From Opitutales bacterium (lineage in GTDB: Bacteria; Verrucomicrobiota; Verrucomicrobiia; Opitutales; JABSRG01): DNA of 33,975 nucleotides. The stretch is taken from the NCBI GenBank assembly GCA_013215165.1, contig JABSRG010000044.1, positions 1 to 33,975 of the forward strand, read 5' to 3'. The first letter of the stretch is position 1. The number at the start of each line of letters is the position of its first letter. This document shows positions 30,400 to 33,975 of the stretch, one piece after another. Both the position numbers and the translations under genes were made by a program. Under the pieces are notes generated by a model. That model did not search any database, had not been told where the DNA came from, and was given only the letters and a program-made list of their open reading frames with translations.

Positions 30400-32325
30400 A
30401 TGTCATACCTAGAAAACACTCAATCACCTGAAGACGTCAAAGCTCTGCCCGCCGACGCCCTACCTAATCTTGCCGAAGAAATCCGCGCACGCCTAATTAG
30501 CGTCACCGCCGAGAACGGAGGCCACATCGGCCCAAACTTGGGCGTCGTTGAACTCACCATTGCCCTGCACCGACAATTCTCCACACCCAAAGATCGCTTT
30601 GTCTTTGACGTCTCGCACCAAGGCTATGTCCACAAATTGCTGACCGGTAGAAACAATGAAGCCTTCGACAAAATCCGCACCACAGGTGGCTTGAGTGGCT
30701 TCCTGAATCGAGCAGAGAGCGAGCATGACTGCTACGGAGCAGGCCATGCCGGCACTGCCCTCTCCGCAGCCCTGGGGATGGCTACGGCCCGTGACCTCAA
30801 AGGCACCGACGAACATGTCGTAGCCGTGTGTGGCGATGCGGCCTTCACCTGTGGCATCACCATGGAAGCGCTCAACAACGTAGCCGATTCCACGAAGCGC
30901 CTCATCGTAATCCTCAACGACAACGAGTGGTCCATCGATAAAAACGTCGGGGCCATCGCTAAGTATTTCAACGAACTCATCACCAATCCGATCTACAAAC
31001 GTCTTCACGACGACGTCGGATCCATACTCCAAAAAGTTCCCGGTGGAGATTCAGTGATCAACTTCGGGAAAAAATGGAAGCACGAGACCAAAGACTTCTT
31101 TGTCTCCTCATCCCTGTTCGAAAAATTTGGTCTCCGTTACATCGGCCCGATTGATGGCCACGACCTACCCAATCTAGAAAAATACCTAGAAGTATCAAAA
31201 CAATCCGATCGGCCCATCATCCTTCATGTCATTACGGAGAAAGGTAAGGGCTGCCACCCCGCACTCCAGCAACCAGAGAAATTTCACGGAGCCAGCCCCT
31301 TCGACCCCTCCACCGGAAAGAGCGTCGGCGGCAGCGGCTCCCCCAAACCACCGAAGTATCAAGACGTCTTCGGCAAAGCTCTATTGGACTTTGCCAAGCA
31401 GGACGCACGCATCGCCGGAATAACCGGAGCCATGCCGAGTGGCACCGGCCTCAACTTCTTGCGCGATGAGCTGCCAAAACAATATTTCGACGTCGGCATC
31501 GCAGAGGAACATGCGGTACTTTTTGCTGCAGGTTTGGCCACACAAGGCCTGCGTCCCGTCTGTGCTATTTACTCCACCTTCCTCCAGCGCGCTTACGATC
31601 CCATCATTCACGACATATGTTTACAAAACCTCCCCGTTTTGTTCTGCATGGATCGCGCTGGGGTAAGCCCACAAGACGGAGCGACCCACCACGGACTGTA
31701 CGATATCAGTTACCTGCGTTGTGTGCCCAATACAGTCATCATGCAGCCCGCAGATGAAGATGAACTGGTCGACATGATGGCTACCGGCCTTGCACACGAT
31801 GGACCTGCATTCATCCGTTACCCACGGGGTAATGCCGAGGGAGTTTCCATAAAAGAGGAGCCAAAACCGATGAAAATTGGGGTCGCTGAACCGAGAAAAA
31901 CCGGAACCGACATCATCATCTGGGCCTTGGGCAATATGGTATCTGTGGCTGAAAACGTAGCCGCTGAGATTGAGTCGGAATGGGACCTGTCAGTCGGTGT
32001 GATCAATGCGCGTTTCGCCAAACCCCTGGATGCCCCCCTTCTCGAAAAAAACTCAAAACAATCCCAGCTCATCGTTACAGTCGAAGACCACGTGCGCACC
32101 GGTGGCTTTGGATCGGCCATCATCGAGACCCTCCAGCAGCTCGACATCCAGCACCCAGTCGAATGCATCGGCTGGCCGGATGCCTTTGTCGACCACGGCT
32201 CAGATGTGGGTGCCCTCCGCGACCAAGTAGGTCTAGATTCAGTTTCGATAAAAAAGACTATCCTAAAGCGTATCCGGCAGATCACGACCATCTCTCAGCG
32301 TCCAGCCGAAGCCGTTTCCGCATAG
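30400..32325 (+). CDS. dxs: 1-deoxy-D-xylulose-5-phosphate synthase
   Basis: A 641-residue protein of usual length. GGHIGPNLGVVELTIALH is the N-terminal ThDP region. VCGDAAFTCGITMEALNNVA and VILNDNEWSIDKNVGAIA are G-D-x(25-30)-N, the metal and ThDP site. YIGPIDGHDL follows. FDVGIAEEHAVLFAAGLATQ and YSTFLQRAYDPIIHDICLQN with DRAGVSPQDGATHHG are the pyrimidine-domain blocks. It condenses pyruvate and glyceraldehyde-3-phosphate as the first step of the MEP isoprenoid pathway. The isoprenoid carrier made this way also serves the polysaccharide operon. The enzyme differs from textbook Dxs at several positions (for example HIGPNLG rather than HLGSGLG). Confidence 0.93.
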   Translation: MSYLENTQSPEDVKALPADALPNLAEEIRARLISVTAENGGHIGPNLGVVELTIALHRQFSTPKDRFVFDVSHQGYVHKLLTGRNNEAFDKIRTTGGLSGFLNRAESEHDCYGAGHAGTALSAALGMATARDLKGTDEHVVAVCGDAAFTCGITMEALNNVADSTKRLIVILNDNEWSIDKNVGAIAKYFNELITNPIYKRLHDDVGSILQKVPGGDSVINFGKKWKHETKDFFVSSSLFEKFGLRYIGPIDGHDLPNLEKYLEVSKQSDRPIILHVITEKGKGCHPALQQPEKFHGASPFDPSTGKSVGGSGSPKPPKYQDVFGKALLDFAKQDARIAGITGAMPSGTGLNFLRDELPKQYFDVGIAEEHAVLFAAGLATQGLRPVCAIYSTFLQRAYDPIIHDICLQNLPVLFCMDRAGVSPQDGATHHGLYDISYLRCVPNTVIMQPADEDELVDMMATGLAHDGPAFIRYPRGNAEGVSIKEEPKPMKIGVAEPRKTGTDIIIWALGNMVSVAENVAAEIESEWDLSVGVINARFAKPLDAPLLEKNSKQSQLIVTVEDHVRTGGFGSAIIETLQQLDIQHPVECIGWPDAFVDHGSDVGALRDQVGLDSVSIKKTILKRIRQITTISQRPAEAVSA

Positions 32326-32341
32326 AATCCACTTACTTTGC

Positions 32342-32734
32342 ATGGACGCAGCGTCACTCAGTAAGCTCAACTGCGACCTGAAGACCGCAACTGAAGAACT
32401 GTCGCTGGCCCTTCAGAAACCCTTTGCTCGTAAAAAACGGATCGCTGCACAGGAACGCTTCTTGTCACAAATCGGAGCGGCTGTAGGCGCGCTCACGGAA
32501 GCTGAAAAAGTATCCAGCAGAAATTTAGAAGGCATCATGCGGCTTTGTGGCGATGCCCCCATCCAAGAAATACCGGGCGTAGAAAATCTATCTCAAGTCA
32601 TCTATAACCTGCTCTGCCCTGATCATTATGACCTGCTCGAGCGCATCCGTATGCTCGAACACAAAGTATCCATCCTTGAAACAGAAAATTCAGCCTTGAA
32701 GGATCATATCACACTTTCACAAAAAAACCCTTGA
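32342..32734 (+). CDS. Coiled-coil protein of unknown function
   Basis: A 130-residue protein. The N-terminal half is helical (LKTATEELSLALQKPFARKK). The centre RNLEGIMRLCGDAPIQEIPG is compact. The last 40 residues, LLERIRMLEHKVSILETENS, form a coiled coil with heptad leucines. I recognise no family. It lies 16 bases after dxs and may be co-transcribed. A pair of tRNA genes follows. Confidence 0.7.
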   Translation: MDAASLSKLNCDLKTATEELSLALQKPFARKKRIAAQERFLSQIGAAVGALTEAEKVSSRNLEGIMRLCGDAPIQEIPGVENLSQVIYNLLCPDHYDLLERIRMLEHKVSILETENSALKDHITLSQKNP

Positions 32735-32775
32735 AGCCCTCACGACTCACTGTCTTGATCTGGCGCTTTAACGAA

Positions 32776-32850
32776 GCACCCGTGGTGAAATGGATATCAT
32801 TTCTGACTACGGATCAGACGTTCGGGGTTCGAATCCCTGCGGGTGTGCCA
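32776..32850 (+). tRNA. tRNA-Arg (anticodon ACG)
   Basis: A 75-nt cloverleaf. Acceptor GCACCCG pairs with CGGGTGT (one G-T end pair). Anticodon stem TCTGA/TCAGA has loop CTACGGA, anticodon ACG. The T-arm is 'cggggttcgaatccctg'. CCA encoded. Confidence 0.94.
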
Positions 32851-32854
32851 TTGA

Positions 32855-32930
<76 letters not shown>

Positions 32931-32939
32931 ATTTATAAT

Positions 32940-32976
32940 CAAGGACTTACGTAACTGTGAGTCCTTGTTTGTTTTC
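32940..32976 (+). terminator. Hairpin downstream of tRNA-Phe
   Basis: CAAGGACT and AGTCCTTG form an 8-bp stem with a twelve-base loop, followed by 'tttgtttt'. It is a plausible terminator for the dxs-tRNA transcript. Confidence 0.65.
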
Positions 32977-32980
32977 AAGG

Positions 32981-33000
32981 TGTGGTGCATTTGTGGTGCA
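32981..33000 (+). repeat. Two tandem TGTGGTGCA direct repeats
   Basis: TGTGGTGCA occurs at 32981-32989 and again at 32992-33000, spaced 11 bases apart, 50 bases beyond the tRNA-Phe gene. Short tandem sites next to a tRNA 3' end can be arm-type integrase sites. No integrase gene is seen. Confidence 0.4.
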
Positions 33001-33175
33001 CTTTTTCTCTTCAAGATTTTTGCTCTAAAGGGCGATGTGGCGGTGGCTAATCGAGTCTTTTTAGCGAATTGTCTTGAAAACGTCAGCCGTTGTCCGACAT
33101 ATATGGACAGAAATGACCCCGCACTCAAACCGGCACCGTATGGTGTTCCTTCCAATAGGATAGAGGCGGGGGTTT

Positions 33176-33811
33176 TTATTTGGGCCAAACTTGGATGTGT
33201 GCCTCTTTGCGTTTCACGATTTGGCGGTAGTCGCGAGCGTCCTTTTTGTCCGTGAACGAGCGGGCCACTGCTCCGCACACCATATCAGCAAGCTGGATGA
33301 GACTGTTCTTTGCTGAATCTTCCATCTGAACTTTGCGAATGAGTTTTTCGTCCCCGTCAACCCAGTCATTGGCTCTGGACTTCAAGTAAGCACAAAACTG
33401 TTTTTTGAATTGTTTGCTCCCGCTGCCATCCACGACGACTCGGGCATTCCTTAAGGTATGCTTGGCGTTGCTAAAGAGATAATTGCAGGCAGATTTGTAG
33501 AGGGACTCCGGATGATTCCGAAAGTTATCGCTCTCGAGCTTTGCCTTATCGATCACGATACTGAAGTAGCTGAAATTGAGAGATACTACGGATTGCAGAA
33601 AGGTTTTCCTGAACCGTGGAGACATTTTATTGAAATGGAATTCAGTCTCCTTCTCCCATCCAAGCCCTTGCCGAATTTCGGCAATACGAACAATCGCGGC
33701 ATTGGACTCCGATGGGTTTTCAAAAACCACCATTGTTATGAACAGGTAGCTCGAGGAGTCCTTTCCGAGCCTCATACCGGAATCCCCTGATTCGTCTATA
33801 AATGCCAGCAC
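33176..33811 (-). CDS. DUF3800 protein
   Basis: A 211-residue protein. MLAFIDESGDSGMRLGKDSS has the conserved D-E-S-G at residues 6-9. EFHFNKMSPRFRKTFLQSVV, VVVDGSGSKQFKKQF and QLADMVCGAVARSF are the later blocks, each with an acidic residue. This RNase H-like pattern (D-E-S-G, then D-G, then Q-L-A-D) is typical of DUF3800. Such genes are frequent in genomic islands and phage-like regions, where a nuclease role is suspected but not established. It lies beyond the tRNA-Phe gene, so it may belong to an inserted element continuing past the window. Confidence 0.83.
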   Translation of the reverse strand: MLAFIDESGDSGMRLGKDSSSYLFITMVVFENPSESNAAIVRIAEIRQGLGWEKETEFHFNKMSPRFRKTFLQSVVSLNFSYFSIVIDKAKLESDNFRNHPESLYKSACNYLFSNAKHTLRNARVVVDGSGSKQFKKQFCAYLKSRANDWVDGDEKLIRKVQMEDSAKNSLIQLADMVCGAVARSFTDKKDARDYRQIVKRKEAHIQVWPK

Positions 33812-33912
33812 TAGGACCGAAATTTAATCATTTTTTCACAGCCATCCCATAAGACCTGATGGCGGAGATCAAACCTGAGTATTGATGGGCTGTAGCGATT
33901 GATCGTGTCTAT

Positions 33913-33944
33913 TGGTCAAAATTGAAAAATAGCGGTTTTGACCA
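33913..33944. repeat. Inverted repeat near the window end
   Basis: TGGTCAAAA at 33913-33921 is mirrored by TTTTGACCA at 33936-33944, a 9-bp perfect arm pair around a 14-base centre. It lies about 100 bases upstream of the DUF3800 start and could be an operator or a recombination site. Confidence 0.5.
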
Positions 33945-33975
33945 TGATAAGCCCTATGCTGTCTCATAGGCACTC

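Noticed and set aside
33108-33175. ACCCCGC and GCGGGGGT arms followed by T residues as a terminator
   Set aside because: The arms are far apart with a long imperfect centre, and no plus-strand gene precedes; too weak to annotate.

Overview
The window looks like a chromosomal segment of a Gram-negative bacterium, most plausibly a member of the Verrucomicrobiota (Opitutae-like). This is an inference from the mix of an EpsI-type exosortase accessory protein, a DUF2760-Hsp70 pair, XseB-Dxs adjacency and many toxin-antitoxin (TA) genes with dispersed intergenic repeats. No rRNA, CRISPR array or transposase was found.

Layout. (1) 1-5.8 kb is a plus-strand array of small TA-like modules: a PIN C-terminus cut by the window edge, DUF433/DUF5615, two nucleotidyltransferase plus small-partner pairs, a broken MNT/HepT pair, an RHH-antitoxin/VapC pair, HicB with a decayed HicA, and one intact and one truncated copy of the four-helix-bundle (23S IVP) family. 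(2) 5.9-6.6 kb is a lone EpsI/DUF3485 gene. (3) 6.6-18.2 kb is one long minus-strand polysaccharide operon. It reads, in transcription order, YhcH, KdsD (KpsF/GutQ type), sulfotransferase, glycosyltransferase, Wzx-like flippase, second sulfotransferase, DUF115/GT42-like protein, Wzy-like polymerase, GT2, GT4, GT4 and an NAD-dependent epimerase. Its middle is strikingly AT-rich and predicts a sulfated surface or exported glycan. (4) 18.3-18.8 kb is a GbsR/MarR-type regulator. (5) 19.1-25.0 kb is a second TA array, mostly minus strand. It holds two MNT/HepT pairs, an AbrB-type/VapC pair, DUF433/DUF5615, RHH/VapC, and a nucleotidyltransferase with a distinctive partner whose second copy has decayed. 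(6) 25.3-32.9 kb is housekeeping: a thioredoxin-fold exported protein, tRNA-Lys, prfA, DUF2760, Hsp70, xseB, dxs, a coiled-coil protein, tRNA-Arg and tRNA-Phe. (7) A DUF3800 gene follows tRNA-Phe, with short direct repeats between them.

The recurring theme is erosion of the TA arrays. Several toxins or effector-like partners carry a single nonsense codon, a lost start, a frameshift or a truncation, while the cognate antitoxin is intact. The two arrays also carry different intergenic repeat families. The left array has a 99-nt hairpin-bearing repeat and AT-rich 'aattcataatt' spacers. The right array has a 33-nt repeat built of three 10-nt units and a 'cagcgcacttccgcg' repeat. The best candidate for an under-described system is the family of two-gene modules in which a nucleotidyltransferase is followed by a small, different partner protein (1308-2050, 2153-3102, 24081-25041).
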